The notes below the pieces were generated by a model. The model had not been told where the DNA came from. It made no database searches and worked only from the letters and a program-made list of their open reading frames with translations. Both the position numbers and the translations under genes were made by a program. From Gaeumannomyces sp. JS-464 (taxonomy: Eukaryota > Ascomycota > Sordariomycetes > Magnaporthales > Magnaporthaceae), in NCBI GenBank assembly GCA_002197995.1, contig NGZR01000005.1, forward strand, positions 2,542,001 through 2,606,000: a stretch of DNA of 64,000 bases, read 5' to 3'. Position 1 is the stretch's first letter. Every line of letters begins with the position of its first letter. Below, piece by piece: positions 1-12,949 of this stretch.

Positions 1-3000
1 GCATGCAAGCCATATCTCTTCCGAGAACTCTAGCTCACTCATGTCGACATCGGCGCTGATCGACTGCAGCACTGTTGTTCGGACGCTGGTTTGGGGCACA
101 ATGGCTCCATGGGCCACCACGCCGATCTCCTCTTGATTGATATTTGGCGCCAAGCAACGGACCATGTCAGAGAAGCAGTCTCTGATGATCTTGTAGTGCT
201 GGTTGTATTGTTGCATGGAGCTGATGAGGGTCTCGAGCATCTCGGCCCTGGGAAGGGCCTCGTCCGTGCTTGTATCAGTGTGGAATCCAAGAAACTCTGT
301 CGCCAAAACGATTTGAGTGTCTTTGTCTTCAGCAGTGGCGCCGAAGCCGCCCTTCTGAAGGATGAGGAGGACAAGAGGAAGCATATAGATAGCAGAGACG
401 CTATCGAAGGGGCGCTGCTCTCCGGCAAACCGAAGACGGTACAGGACTCTGGTAACCAGCTCATGGAGCGGCTCTTGCTTGAGATTCTCGGGGATGAGTT
501 CCACGTCATGTGCCCTCAACGTGGCAACGCCGATAAATTCGCGGAAGGAGCCCAGCCGAGTGGAAACCCGATCGGCGCAGGCGAGGTAAGCCAAAGGAGC
601 AGCGTCTCCCGTGATGAGGCATGCGCCAGCGTCGATGGCCCCGAGGAGAGCCTTGACGGCGGGGCTCATCCACAAACCTGCATCGGTGGGAGGGCCGGTG
701 GCGAGGCTTTGGATGACACCTATGCCGCGCATCACCTTGGCGGCAACACCTCGGACTCGCTCCCTAATGGCCGATTCCTTCTTCAGCTGAGCATCGACCT
801 TGGCCTTGTCATCGGCGCTGAGCTTTTGCTGCTGGCCTTTCTTCTGTGCCAGTTGCGACCTAAGCTCCGCCTCCCACTTCAATGTGTCGGCCTCTTTACC
901 CTTGGTTGGGACGTTGCTTGACTTCTTGGCCAATACATCGACAAATGCGGTGCCTTCGGGTGTGCGGAATATTGCGGCTTCAAGGGGGCCAATGCCCTCG
1001 AGGTCTGAGACGTCCAAGTCCTGCTCTATAAGCTGTATGATCCGAGGTGTCATCACATCAGGTGCGACGAAGACCAATTCGACAGCAGCTTTGTACGCAG
1101 CATTCCTAACGGCGGCCGACTGTTGCGCGATACGGTCAGCAACTAGCATCTCGGCATGGGGAGGAAATTACCATCCACACGGGTGAAAGTAGCTACCTTC
1201 TGATCAAGCGTGCTTCTTATCGCAACTTCTTGCAGCAGCACCTTCTCATTCTTCTTTGCCAGCTCGCCAGGATCAAGACCAACGCGCAAGCAGAGATCGA
1301 TCCAGCTGGACCGAGGGACTAGCTCGGGGCGAGCCAGAACTTGCAGTGAACACATCTGGGTTTCTAAGGTGGGACGCTCGGTGACTTCGGTGGCGCCTTC
1401 CGGCAACTCTCGCGCAGGCAGGCATATCGCCTTCAGAATCAGGTTCAAGTGCGTATTATCGGCCTTGGCGAGCGTAGCCGCGCTGTCCTTGTCCCCCTCT
1501 TCTCCAGAATCCAGCCAGTGCCAAATGCCACTGGTGAGGGCATTAGATATCTTTTCGGGGTTGCACAGATACAGATCGGATATCTGCTGGCAAATCTCTT
1601 TGCGGACTTGAGAGGACGTGGTAGCCGATGACACGAGATATATCAAAGCCTGAGACCAAGCCAAGGTGATGCTAGAATCCCCGTCTTCCGGCAGCTCATT
1701 CACCACCGCCAGTAGGGCACGGAGAGCCACCTCAGGTCATCGTTGGATGCTAGCTTACTATAAAGCCGAGGGGTCAACAGGAACGAGGGCTTCGGCTCGC
1801 TGACAAGGCAGTGCTTGGCGATCGAAAACTTCTTTGAGAGCGCCTCCAGAGGCCCGCTGATGTTGCCGCCAAGGACCAGCGGAGCAATGCTACATGTAAT
1901 GTAGGCACCGGTGATAAGACCGTTTTGAGACGACGTGAGTGGGTTTGCAACCGCATCGTTGTATGTCTCAAACAACACGGGCATAATCCCCTCCGTGGCC
2001 TTGAGGGCTGGTGCCGAGAGCGGCGTGGTTTTGGATACATCTAGTAGCAATTCTCCCGCGGCCAGAACCCAGAGTTTTCTCGAAGTGGGCTTTTTGTCCG
2101 CGAGACCTTTCTTGAACGTATCGATGACTGCGGCAGGAACCTCGGCTCCAGACCTCAGCAGGGTGTTGGCAGCTTCGGTGAGTGCTGACGTTTCCGCTGC
2201 GAGTGCAGGCTCATTGCCCTCCTTTCCAGCAACCACTGGGAGGGCGAGGCAGATCTTGATCGCATTGGCCTCAGTCTTGGCGAGTTCCATGAGCATCTCG
2301 GAGTGGATGGCCCTCTGGTCGGCAGATGCTATTTTGCCCCCTTTCAGAGGTGTAGCAATTTCGTCGGTGGCCTTTCCCAGGGCCTCTGGGTCGGAAGCGC
2401 GCCGAATAATTGTCTTGAAGGCCGCAAGGGCGCCACTACGAATTGTCGAATTGGTGGATTTTGTGTTTGAGAGGAGAGGCTTCAGAAGGTTGTTGCTCAG
2501 GATACCTGACAGGTCGTACTGAGCCGGAAGGGCACCGATGAGGGTGTGACAAGGTCGTTGAGGACGATCTCGGGTGCTCGAAGAAGCCCCTTTTCCAGCG
2601 AAGGGATAATCTCCTTTTCGAGCTCCTCGAGCGTGAGAAACGAGTGGAAGAAGTCGTAGAGACCCTCGGCGAGGTGATTCGGCACCGGCGTCCTCGAGCC
2701 GATGATCTCCCGAGTGTAGAAGCCAAAATATTGGGGCTTGAGCTTGTCAAGGATAGGTTTGGCATAGTCTTTGCGAGAACAGACACCGGCAATGACCCCT
2801 AGGATGACAGAGTACTTGGCCGTAGGTTGCGACCCCTTGGTAGCTAGCAGCTGCACAGCTTCGGTGATGGCCTGCTCACGCGTCGACTCGAAGGACACGA
2901 TCTTCCTGAAGGCGCGCCTGGTGACGACCAAGGCGGAGTGGCCGACATGTTTGTTGAACGGGGATTGGAGACACCGCTCCAGACAATCGGCAGAGGCTAG

Positions 3001-3492
3001 AATGAGTTCCTTCCCAAGCTTCGCCCAAAGAGCCGTACCTGCCAGGTTCTCAATGAGCAAGCTGCACCACTCGAGAAGGACAAAGGCACTGCTGGGAGCT
3101 ATGGTAGGCTTTTTGCCTCGCGCTTTATGGCCCGACGAGCGCTGTGAGAAGCTTCTCGTCGCCCTTCTGGGAGAATATCACCAGACAGCGCTGGACGGCT
3201 CGGCGGGACGGGCGGTCTTGGTAGAAGGCATGGGTGAGGAAGAGCAGCGGGAGCAGCTTGGACAGGCTTGTCTGGTCGATGGCTGCTCGGACAAGATGGT
3301 CAGACACATTGTCGCGAGGACATATCACAAACACGAGGCCGGGTGGGCAAGGTTACCATCCTGCGAAAGCTTGTCCTCGACGAGGCGCAGCTGGGCGGTG
3401 CGCGCGGCGGTTGAAGAGGAGAGCAGAGCTTGCTTTGTGGCGGAGAGGTCGATCCGACCCGTAGCCTCGCCATTCACTGCGTCTTCGGACAT
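1..3492 (-). CDS. gcn1: Gcn1, translational activator of the Gcn2 eIF2alpha kinase (5' part; gene runs off the left edge)
   Basis: Gcn1 is a giant HEAT-repeat protein that binds ribosomes and, with Gcn20, passes the uncharged-tRNA signal to the kinase Gcn2. The N-terminal HEAT region is readable in pieces: MSEDAVNGEA at the start, then LSKLLPLLFLTHAFYQDRPS, LIENLAGTALWAKLGKELI, DDL..VALRALLAVVNEL, and an open C-terminal stretch reaching base 1. The start is the ATG at 3490-3492; longer frames upstream open only with TTG. A phase-1 intron lies at 3283-3356 (donor GTAACC, acceptor GAGCAG). The frame is broken by single-base changes near 3135, 2548, 1733 and 1160. Each restores a conserved reading when one base is added, so I read them as sequence errors. 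The gene is divergent from the helicase at 4209. Assignment rests on remembered family sequence; the long C-terminal part is outside the window. Confidence 0.88.
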
Positions 3493-4208
3493 GATTGCTT
3501 CAGGAAGCAGTCCGCGGGCATGGCGAGAGCCTTTGCGACAAGGCCACTTGAGATCCAGAGGCGCGCAGGCGGGTTGCAGGGGAATTGCGTCTGTCAAAAT
3601 TTGAAGTGGTTGCAGTGGCCGTGCTTGGTGTTGTTGCCTGTGTTTGCCCGTCTGCCTGCTTTACTGCCACCCAACGGCCAAAGCTGTGATTTTCGCTTTC
3701 GCTCACGGCACCACCAGAATTAGTTCCCCGCACGCTGTCAGGCCGCCACGCCCAGTGCCGTGGTGGTGGGGTTTAGGACGTGATAGGCAGGCGGTGTGCG
3801 ATTTTGCTGGAGCGCTGTCGTCGATTCTTTCAATCCCAGCACGCCTACCCGCACACAGCCCGCCCCATTGGAGCCGCCCGAAACGTCACTCATCGTTTGG
3901 CCGTCACAAATCCATTTCGGCTCGTCCCTCCTAGTCTCCATTGCATCGGTCTCCAATGAACTTTGGATCCGTCAATCCATCCCAAGGAAAAAAACACCGC
4001 TCACCCAGAGAAATAAACACAACACAGCCATCAGATCACATCACGTCAAATCGAGAAACAGTCCAATATACTCGGGCCGAGTGCCCTCTCACACCCAGTG
4101 CTTGCATATTCTGTCAACCCAGATACATCATCTGTTATTTCCTTCCATTGGTATACCAACTGATCGTTGCTCGGCCTTTGGCTGCCGATTCCTGGGAGTA
4201 AGCCTCAC
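3493..4208. promoter_or_regulatory. Shared divergent intergenic region between gcn1 and the helicase gene
   Basis: These 716 bases separate two divergent start codons and presumably carry both promoters. On the plus strand an ATG at 3956 opens a frame that closes with TAA at 4199-4201, seven bases before the helicase ATG at 4209. It is either an upstream ORF or sequence removed by a leader intron. No TATA box or named factor site can be assigned. Confidence 0.5.
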
Positions 4209-7200
4209 ATGGCTGGCAACAAGAAAAAGAAGAAGCCGGCGGCCAACAACCGGGGGTTCGCCACAACATCGATTGCTTCGAAGCCCAGGGTTGCGGACCC
4301 CGCTGAAGCTGCTGAGGCTCCTGGCAATTCCAAGCCTGAGAGTGCCCCTCCCACCACGACGGGAGCTACCCCACAGGCGGCCAGCTCGGGCTCGGGCTCA
4401 CTAGCACTGAATGCGGCAGGGCAGGGCAAGCAGCTGAGCCCGGAAGAGTTTGAAAGACAACTCGAGGAATCGGAGCTCCAGCTTCTCGTCGACAAGCATG
4501 CCGCAAAGGTCCGCCGCGATGCCCAGCGCCAGCGTAACAGGCTAGAGACGGACCGCCGCCTTCTCCGTGGCCAGTCTGAGTCGCTCAACACGCGAAAATG
4601 GCTGCCGCCCGAGATCATGGAGCAGCTTCTCGATCTGATCAAGGCCGAGAGCCGCTTCGGGAACTCGGGCCTGGGCTCCGAATCCTCGTCGACCGGCAAG
4701 TTGCCGTCCGAGGAGGACTTGATTGTGAGGTTATGGACTCTCCATGAGACGCTAGCCGGTGCTGGGTTCTCTGAGGAAAAACTACCCCCGCTCTTCGAGT
4801 ACATCCTGGAGATCGCCGCAGGCATTGCGCCTGTGAAGGGTGAATCAATATGGGCCTAGATGAGGCAATGGCTTGGTTTGCGCGTGAATGCGGCAATGAC
4901 GAGCTGCCGGGCTACGAGAAACCGATGCGGACGGGGGGCAAGTCGGCCACAGGCAAGTTGCTCTCGCTCCTAGATGTCCAAACTCACTAAGTGGCGCCTC
5001 TTTACCGAGCCCCCCGACCTCTCAACCTCTCTACCAAGGCACCTAGGTTCCGAGGCAGCCAGGTGCCTCCCATCAATATCAGTACCCGCGCCTAACATCC
5101 TAGGATCTACAGACACACCCTTCGATACTCCCTTGCCATCTGGGGCGTCAACTCCACGCCTGCTGGAGGTAGAAGACAAGCAGAAGCGGCGGAAGGGCCG
5201 CACATCCACGGACAAGTCTCCTCGGGCATCGTCGCCTAGAAAGACTACTGTTACCTACGACAGTGACATTGAACCCGACGATCTTGTGCCCCAGTATTTG
5301 GATGCCCGGGCCAAGCTATTTGTCCTGCAGCGACCACTGTTGGATGCACCGAAGGGAAAGTCCAAGTCCCTCGATGTCAACTCGGACCAAAGGGCCAAAG
5401 ACGACATGGAATTGGCGAGGCTCAAGGCCAAATTAGCAAAGATCGAAAGCGACATTCTCTTCGAGAAATGCCGCGGATATGGCATGGCGGGAGAACAGGA
5501 TCGCTCTCGAGAAGGAATACGCAGCTAACAAGAAGCGGCAAGATGAAGAGGCCGCAGCTGCGGCTGAGGAGGAGCGCAAGGCGGCCAAAAGCCAGTCTGC
5601 TGAGGACGAGATCACTCGCGAGGCCGAGAAGATGGCGGCGGAAATACTGGCGCAGGCCAGTGAGGACGAGGATGGGGCGCTTGCTGATCTCTTCGCTAGC
5701 TTGCCGGTAACCGAAGGTTGACCCCACCACCGGAAAGTCTAGCACTGTCATCAACGGCGCCGACGGGATAAAGCTGAAGTCCGGGACTTCGGCAAGTGGA
5801 CCGGCCTAAGCCCAATGAGGGCTCTGGAGGAGGCTTGTCGTGGTAAGGATTCAGGGGCCAAGATATCTTACAAGCCTGTCTCGGAGGCGTCGTTTGCGCA
5901 CCGCCACCTGGTTCATGTTGTCTGGAGCAAACCGCAAGAAGCACTTTCAACGGCCGATATCCCCGACGTGGAGGTTGAGACGTACCCAACCCAGTTTGTG
6001 GCGAAAATGAGGTCGGTTGCAACGCCAGAGAAACAGCAGTCCGAAGCCTTCATCGCTACTGTGGGCTTGTTTCTGGTGTCTGGGTCAACATCAAAGGAGG
6101 AGAAGGTGTCCATGAGACTGCCCGGCGTCTGGCGCGATCTGTGGGCCGAGCTTTCTGAAATGAAGAAGAGCAAGGCCGATGCGGCCGACCGGACCATCGT
6201 GAAGGAACTGCGGGACCTGGTGCGGAAGCGACAGGACCGGGAGCTGGAGGATGGAGTCATCCTCCAGGGGGCTTTCCGTGGCCGAGGGGCGAGGGCGGCA
6301 GTGGCAGACTCGGCCGAGAAACTCAGACCAGGACCGTGGCAAGGTAGTGGCGGCCGGGCCCGAGTACTACCAGAAGATCTGGCACGACAAGAGCAGCACC
6401 CCCAGGTTTCAGACGATGCTGCGGTCGCGAATGCAGCTTCCCATGTGGGGATTCCGTGACCAGGTCCTGTCGGCTGTGGACCAGCAACAGGTCATCATCG
6501 TCTGCGGTGAGACGGGCTGTGGCAAGAGCACGCAAGTGCCCTCGTTTCTGCTAGAGCACCAGCTCGCTCAGGGGAAGCCGTGCAAGGTCTACTGCGCGCA
6601 GCCCCGGCGTATCTCTGCTGTGTCGCTGGCGCGCCGTGTCAGCGAGGAGCTCGGCGAGGGCCGGAACGATCTGGGCACCCCGCGCTCGCTCGTAGGCTAC
6701 TCGATCCGTCTCGAGGCAAACACATCGCGGGAGACGCGGCTCATATATTCGACGACTGGAATCATCATGCGCATGCTCGAGAGCTCCAATGACCTCCGGG
6801 ACATCACCCACCTCGTGCTGGATGAGGTTCACGAGCGCTCCATAGATAGCGACTTCCTCCTCATCGTGCTCAAGAAGCTGCTGGTGCGACGAAAGGACCT
6901 CAAGGTCGTGCTCATGTCAGCCACGGTCGATGCCGAGCGCTTCTCTCAGTACCTTGGCGGGGCGCCGGTGCTGAATGTCCCTGGCCGCACGTTCCCAGTC
7001 CGGGTCAGCTATTTAGAGGATGCCGTCGAGCTGACAGGCTACACTGTCGACCAGCAGAATAAGGTGCGCATGACGGACCTGGACGATGACGCGCCTGACG
7101 TCGAGCCCGAGAACTCGTCTAAGCCCGAGCTGCTCAAGACGCTCAAGCACTACTCCAAGGGCACCCGCAACACGCTGTCGCAGATGGATGAGTACCAGAT

Positions 7201-9032
7201 CGAGTTTGATCTCATTGTCCAGCTCATCTCGCGCATCGCAACCGATCCCAACTATGAGCAGTTCAGCAAGGCAATCCTGGTCTTCCTGCCCGGTTTTGCC
7301 GAGATCCGTCAGCTGAACGACCTGCTGCTCGGCGACCGCTTCTTTTCCGACAACTGGCTTGTCTATCCGCTGCATTCGAGCATCGCGACTGAGGAGCAAG
7401 AGGCTGCATTCCTCATCCCGCCGCCCGGGCTTCGCAAGATCGTGCTCGCGACCAACATTGCCGAGACGGGCATCACGATCCCAGACGTGACATGCGTCAT
7501 CGACACGGGAAAGCACCGCGAGATGCGCTTCGACGAGCGCCGGCAAATGTCGCGCCTGATCGACACCTTCATCTCGCGCGCCAACGCGAAGCAGCGCCGC
7601 GGTCGTGCTGGCCGTGTTCAGGAGGGCCTCTGCTTCCACATGTTTACCAGGTACCGGCATGACTCCATCATGGCGGACCAGCAGACCCCGAGATGCTCCG
7701 CCTCTCATTGCAAGACCTGGCCATTCGCGTCAAGATCTGCAAGATTGGAGGTATCGAAGAGACTCTGAGCGAGGCGCTCGACCCTCCGTCGGCAAAGAAC
7801 ATCCGGCGTGCAGTGGACGCGCTCGTAGATGTCCGCGCCTTGACGCAGAGCGAGGAGCTGACGCCGCTGGGAAACCAGCTCGCACGACTGCCCCTGGACG
7901 TGTTCCTGGGGAAGCTGATCCTGCTCGGCACCATCTTCAAGTGCCTCGACATGGCCATCACGGTTGCGGCCATTCTGTCGGCCAAATCTCCTTTCGTCGC
8001 GCCCTTCGGCCAGCGGGCGCAAGCCGACAATGCGCGCCAGTCCTTCCGGCGCGGCGACTCCGATGTGCTGACGGTTTACAACGCCTACCTCTCCTGGAAG
8101 CGAGTCTGCCTGGCGGCGACGAATAACGGTGGCCAGGAGTTCCAGTACTGCCGGAAGAACTTCCTCAGCCCTCAAACACTAGCCAACATCGAGGACCTCA
8201 AAGGCCAGCTGTTGGTTTCGCTTGTAGACTCGCGCTTTCTGTCGTTGACGGAGGAGGAGAGGAAGAACCTGAAGCAGCTTCGGTACGCGTCCGGCGGCAA
8301 CCGGCGCCGCAAGCAGGTCTTCTTCGAGATGCCGCAGCGCGTGAATGTCAACAGCGACAATGATACCATCTGGCAGTCGGTCATCGCCTGGAGCTTCTAT
8401 CCTAAGTTGCTTGTGCGAGACGTGGCCGGTGGCAAGGGCCTCCGCAACGTTGGAAACAACCAAAGCATCAGCCTCCACCGGTCGAGCGTCAACAAAGGCC
8501 ACAACGAGATCAGGTGGCTGTCGTACTACAACATCATGCAGTCGACGAAATCGTAAGTCTTCATCCAACTTGACGACCCAGCGTAAATGGGGTCAAGCAC
8601 ACATGATTATGATGGCGGCTGATCAAGAAAACCGTTTTTGCGTCGAGCCGTAGGTTCCTGAACGCGCATGAGACCACGGCCGTCGAGGCCTTCCCCATCG
8701 CCCTTCTCTGCGGCGATGTTCGATGTGATGTAAGGCGCTATCTTCACCTCGCCTCTGACCTCTAATCCAGTACTGACGTATTATGTCCCCTGAAGATGTA
8801 TTCGGGCGTCTTTGTCATGGACGGCAACCGGGCGCGCTTCACGGCACCAGACTGGAAGACGGTGCTAGCGATCAAGGCCCTCCGGGCGCGGCTACGGGAA
8901 CTGCTCACGCGCTCGTTCAAGAACCCGGGCAAGCTGCCGACTCCGCAACACGAAAAGTGGCTTGACATGTGGCAGCGCATCTTCACACAGGAGTTTGCCA
9001 CGCGGGATGCGGTCAAGCCTACTGGCAGCTAG
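4209..9032 (+). CDS. DExH-box RNA helicase of the DHX29/DHX36/DHX57 type, frame interrupted by indels
   Basis: This is a large DEAH/RHA-class ATP-dependent RNA helicase. The start MAGNKKKKKPAANN is the first ATG; upstream extension opens only with TTG. An N-terminal low-complexity and coiled region is followed by YDSDIEPDDLVPQYLD. The helicase core shows motif I (GETGCGKST, ~6508), motif II (DEVHER, ~6823), motif III (MSATVD, ~6917) and motif VI (QRRGRAGR, ~7592). HA2/OB-fold regions follow (KILLGTIFKCLDMAITV-like at ~7915; IALLCGDV at ~8698). Introns lie at 8553-8653 and 8730-8795, and the gene ends at TAG 9030-9032. One-base breaks occur near 4854, 5473, 5714, 5777, 6328 and 7691; the stretch 4960-5100 is unclear and may hide another intron. 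All catalytic motifs are intact and later exons splice cleanly, so I consider this a functional gene in an imperfect consensus. Corrected length is roughly 1,500 residues. Confidence 0.88.
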
Positions 9033-9505
9033 TGGCAACGAGCAGAGTCGAGTCTTGACTGCGTCGACACACAACACGAAGCCTCATGATCATCTGCCAT
9101 CGACATTAATCCGCACTTTCCTTTCCGATTTTTTCTTCTCCTTCCTATCTACCCTTCACCGCAGCTCCACGTCAAAATACGATACGTGTCTGAGGCTTTT
9201 TTTTTCTTCTTTACTTTATTCCCAGCTGGCAATACCTTCTACATTACCAAGGAGCTTTACGGCATGCGAGAGGTAGAGAGGAGCGCGAAACCCTGCAAAT
9301 GTTTGATGGATACTAACGGCCGTGGGGGATGAGATGGTTGGTTACTCGCCTCGGGAGAGTAGATAAGGGATTTTTGTAGCCTTTTGTTCATGAAAGTTCT
9401 GATTGCCTTTAGTATTTACGACCCCTCAATCCGGGATCATGGTTTTATGTTTCAGGCATGTCTAGGACCGCATCGGGTACCCGGAAAGAGAACCCAACAA
9501 AAAGC
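9033..9505. other. Convergent 3' region between helicase and IDO genes
   Basis: This stretch lies between two stop codons facing each other. It holds T-rich sequence around 9120-9230 compatible with 3' UTR and poly(A) signals. I see no gene in it. Confidence 0.6.
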
Positions 9506-11087
9506 TCAATAGTTGCAAATACCGCCGACCTCGTCCTCCATGGTCCAAATCCCAGCCAGGCCATTGACCTGGACCTGCTCCGTCTCGGCACCGACGCTAA
9601 ATTCGTCGTCCTGCTTGCCAAGGAAGAAGTCACCCGTACCCTTGCCATCGGAACGAACAGCGCGGCTCATAAAGCGGCGGGTCCACTGTTCGACGGCTGG
9701 CTCGCCCGTTTCGTCGCGCGCCTGCTTCAGGAAGGCGATTAGCGCCGTGCCGCCCGTGCCCTTGAGGGTCTTCTTGTCCGCCCCCGCCGGTGGCTCTGAG
9801 GTGTCAAGAGCGATGCCGCGGGGGCCTCGACCATTGCCTGCAGTGGAGGCGGCCGCTCCCGACGCCGTTGCAAGATTGACGACGCGGCGGGTAGCCTCAG
9901 GGGTGCGGGAGCGGCTGCGAGCGCGGACCTCGCGTGAGGGCACGACGATATATCGTGTTACGATGGCAATGTGGCGGTCGCGCATGGCGCTGAGCATAGA
10001 GAGGCAGGCGTCGTATGCGAGGCCAGGGGGCGGTTCTTGACGCCGTGGAGCTCTACGAACTCGCGTATGTTGGCCACAGCGCTTACGTCGGTGAGGAACC
10101 GTGCGTGCGGGCCCGGCATGTAACGCCGCATCTCCTTGATGAAGTTGTGCTGCGGCTGCTGGGCTGCTGAGACCGGCTGGCGGCCTCGGGTTGGCCAGGG
10201 TCATTACGGCGGTCGTGCTTGGGCGACGCCTTATCACCCGTGGGCCGATGCTCGATGCCCAGAACGATATCAAAAAATTGGATAATGCTGCTTTGGGCGT
10301 TGCTGCCGCCGCTGTACTGGCGATACTCATCGATGCCGGACCCGTCCTCGTAAAACGCCGTGGGGCAGGCCGGCATCAGCCATGTTCTTGCTGCCGGCCA
10401 GGAAGGGGCGGATCCTGTGGTAGAAGATCGTGGGGTCGCAGCTCTCATGCATGCGCGCGAGTAGCGCCCCAACTTCGTCGAGGCACTCGGCGAAGGCACG
10501 CAGGCAGCGGGTGACGGTGTCTGCGTCGTTGCGGCGGACGGCAGCTATAGCCTCTAGCATGATGGGGATGGCGGGGGCACCGCGGGCCTCGATGGCAACC
10601 GACACCAGGTAGAACCACGACTCATCCAGAGAGCCGGTGAAGGTGGTGAGGGTGGCGAGGTTCTCCAGGCTGTCGATGGGCTCGTCGATAAAGAGCGGTT
10701 TGAAATTCCACAGGCAGACGGCGGCATAGGTGGCAACGGGTGGCAGCTCTAGGTGCTCGGCGATCTGAAGCAGGGGCACCGCAAGCGGGGCGGGCAGCGG
10801 TCCGCGGGGCTATCACCCCAGATGTAGCCATGAGCCATGAAAGCACAGAATCGAGTAGGCCCTCCGCCATTCTGAGTCGTGTTCCAGACCAATGGTGGAG
10901 AGGATGGGGAGGCGGTCGACAACGGCCCTCAGGCGCTTACTGAGGATCAAGGCCTGAAGGTTGGCGGCGATGGCCTCCCATTGTTGTAGTAAGGGTCCGG
11001 GAGCCTCGTCAGGGGTAGAACGTCCGGCAGGAATCCATTGGTTGGAGAGATTCCATAGTCAGAGAGGACTGGCACCGGAGGAAGCAT
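9506..11087 (-). CDS. Indoleamine 2,3-dioxygenase family protein, frame interrupted by indels
   Basis: IDO is a haem enzyme that opens the indole ring of L-tryptophan to N-formylkynurenine, the first step toward NAD via kynurenine; the yeast orthologue is BNA2. The start MLPPVPVLSDYGIS follows an in-frame TGA upstream. Family landmarks are FYHRIRPFLAGS (~10430), YRQYSGGSNAQSS (~10310), MRRYMPGPHARFL (~10120), the proximal haem-ligand histidine in RDRHIAIVTRYI (~9980) and the C-terminal GTGGTALIAFLKQARDET (~9740). Between the last two lies a low-complexity Arg/Ala/Ser/Thr-rich insert of about 65 residues, as fungal IDOs often carry. Single-base breaks near 10980, 10842, 10797, 10353, 10180 and 10023 split it, each repairable by one base. 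No intron was needed. Fungi often have several IDO paralogues, so orthology to BNA2 is not claimed. Confidence 0.87.
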
Positions 11088-12949
11088 CGATGGTGTGTTG
11101 TTGCTCAAGGGCTTGGATCAAGAGGCGGGGCTGGTGTCTGTATTTCAAGAACCAGGGGCTTCTCGATCAATAGTGGCAACCCGGGTTGGCTTTTATACTT
11201 TTTCACAAGTATTGTTACCACGCAAGGTGATCTGGCCTTTGCGAATCTATGTGCGATGAGGCCGTTGGTTTACTTGGCAGTTGGCTGAGGGCGAAGTTCC
11301 TTTTGCTTTAAGGCCGGTGAGAGTATTGTCGCTTTCGCGGCCGAATCGGCCGGCTTGGCTGGCTGAGGATCCGTACAGGATTCGTACAATGAGAGATCCA
11401 ACGCTTGTTGGGTTGGTGTTGTTCTCAGAGTGGAGAAAGATATGTATTGATGTGGCAAGTGAGGGAGGAGTAGAATGTGGTATGGGGTGATGTGATGTGA
11501 TGCGATGTGATAGGATCTGGGAAGATTGATGAGCGATCAAGTCCTGACGCAAGGAGTATACAGAATTTTTCTGTAATACTCCTCAGCCGTGCGAGTGCTC
11601 GTTTGGGGAGTGGTCATGAGGGTTGGAGGTGGGTTGACAGACTTGTCTTTAATGGCTTGAGGGAGAAGACTTTGGTGGCAAGAGAAAGAAGGGAAGGCTT
11701 GTCGAGATGGAATGTGCGGGACAAGGAGGGACCTTATACTGCGGGCGATTGCGGCAATAGGAGGCGAGAAAGCCCGAGCAAAACATAAGAAAAGAAGAGG
11801 GGTGTGCGGGAAAGGAAAAAAAAAGTAGAAAAATGCCGACTTCAGACCCATGCTTCAGTTCCACATTTCCCGGCCGTTGAGGGCTAGCAAAACGACACTA
11901 GGAAACATGCGAGTAACAGAGAGTGTGAGAGCACGACTTTGTCCCGCAGGGTGTGGGTGGAACGACTCAGGCCAGTCTTGGATGGCCGGGCTGGCAACTA
12001 CTCCCACGGCTGTGCATGTGGGTAGAAGGAAACAAGAGCGGGATGGCCGAGGAGGGGGAGACGAAGGGAGGCCGCCGCTCGTGTTCAGCAGTGATTGTAA
12101 TTAACGCATATCCCGTCGCGTTGGCAGGGGCTTTGAGAGCAAGAGACTGAGTGAGAGAAGCGAGCAGAAGAGACACGAAGGGGGCTTGGCCGAGAGCTCC
12201 GACAACGGCGATGGCCATGGACAAGCGGAAGGGCTGCGGTTTTGGCTGTCATGACATGCCTTTTTGTCTCGAAAAGGTTCCCCCGGAAGTGTGCCTCGGT
12301 TGGCGATTCGATTGGTAATGGCAAAGACTGACGGAATCAACGGGTGGTGGCTCGGTTCATGTGATAAAGACGCAAGGCGCGAAACCAACGAAGATCGAGG
12401 CCAGAGACTCAACCGCCTCCCACGACTCGTGTAGCATCGAGACGGGCCCTCGACCCTTGCCAAGAAGTAAGCGACAGAGTCTCCGCGGCTATTCCTGCTT
12501 CCAGCCAGGTACCGCCGAAGTGAGTTTGTGGCAGAGGCTGCAAGGTTCAAGGGGCGCGGCTGGGAAGGATTTGATGGGATTCAAATCGACTGAGAGTTGA
12601 TGTGCCCAAATCGTCCCTTGCAGCAAAATAGGTGGGCAACTAGTGGGGGTGCGTGGGTGTGTGCTGGCGGCCCACGGTGGCGATGGTCCCGCTGCTGCGT
12701 GGGCACGAGCCTCAGCGCACGCGCCACACTCTCTCTGTCAATGACGGCACCTGCTGCTGGTGTGTGTGGCGCCTGCAAGCCATGCACGACAGCCTCGTCA
12801 TCCCGCCAAGAACGACAAGCTTGGCCGTGACGGCAAGCAAGCCCGACGACAACGACGCCCGTCCGTCCGCACCCGCCCCAACCGCCATGCCCCAATGACG
12901 ACCCAGCGCTCCTCCGGCTAGTCTCTGCCTCGCAAGGTAGTCGCCGACC
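11088..12949. other. Divergent intergenic region between IDO and vps23
   Basis: This 1.86 kb region should hold both promoters. It includes a short degenerate GATGT repeat (about 11485-11515) and an A-rich run near 11815-11825. Open frames on both strands here look like chance frames: they have no recognisable domain and shifting low complexity. No gene is supported. Confidence 0.5.
11485..11515. repeat. Degenerate GATGT microsatellite
   Basis: Tandem units related to GATGT occur in the upstream region of the IDO gene. The tract is short and imperfect; no function is evident. Confidence 0.55.

Noticed and set aside
91..921. 276-codon frame on the plus strand
   Set aside because: It is the antisense shadow of gcn1, which reads continuously on the minus strand here.
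4209..9032. Helicase as a pseudogene
   Set aside because: Every catalytic motif is intact and the same type of break occurs in rpb2 and gcn1, so sequence error is the simpler reading.
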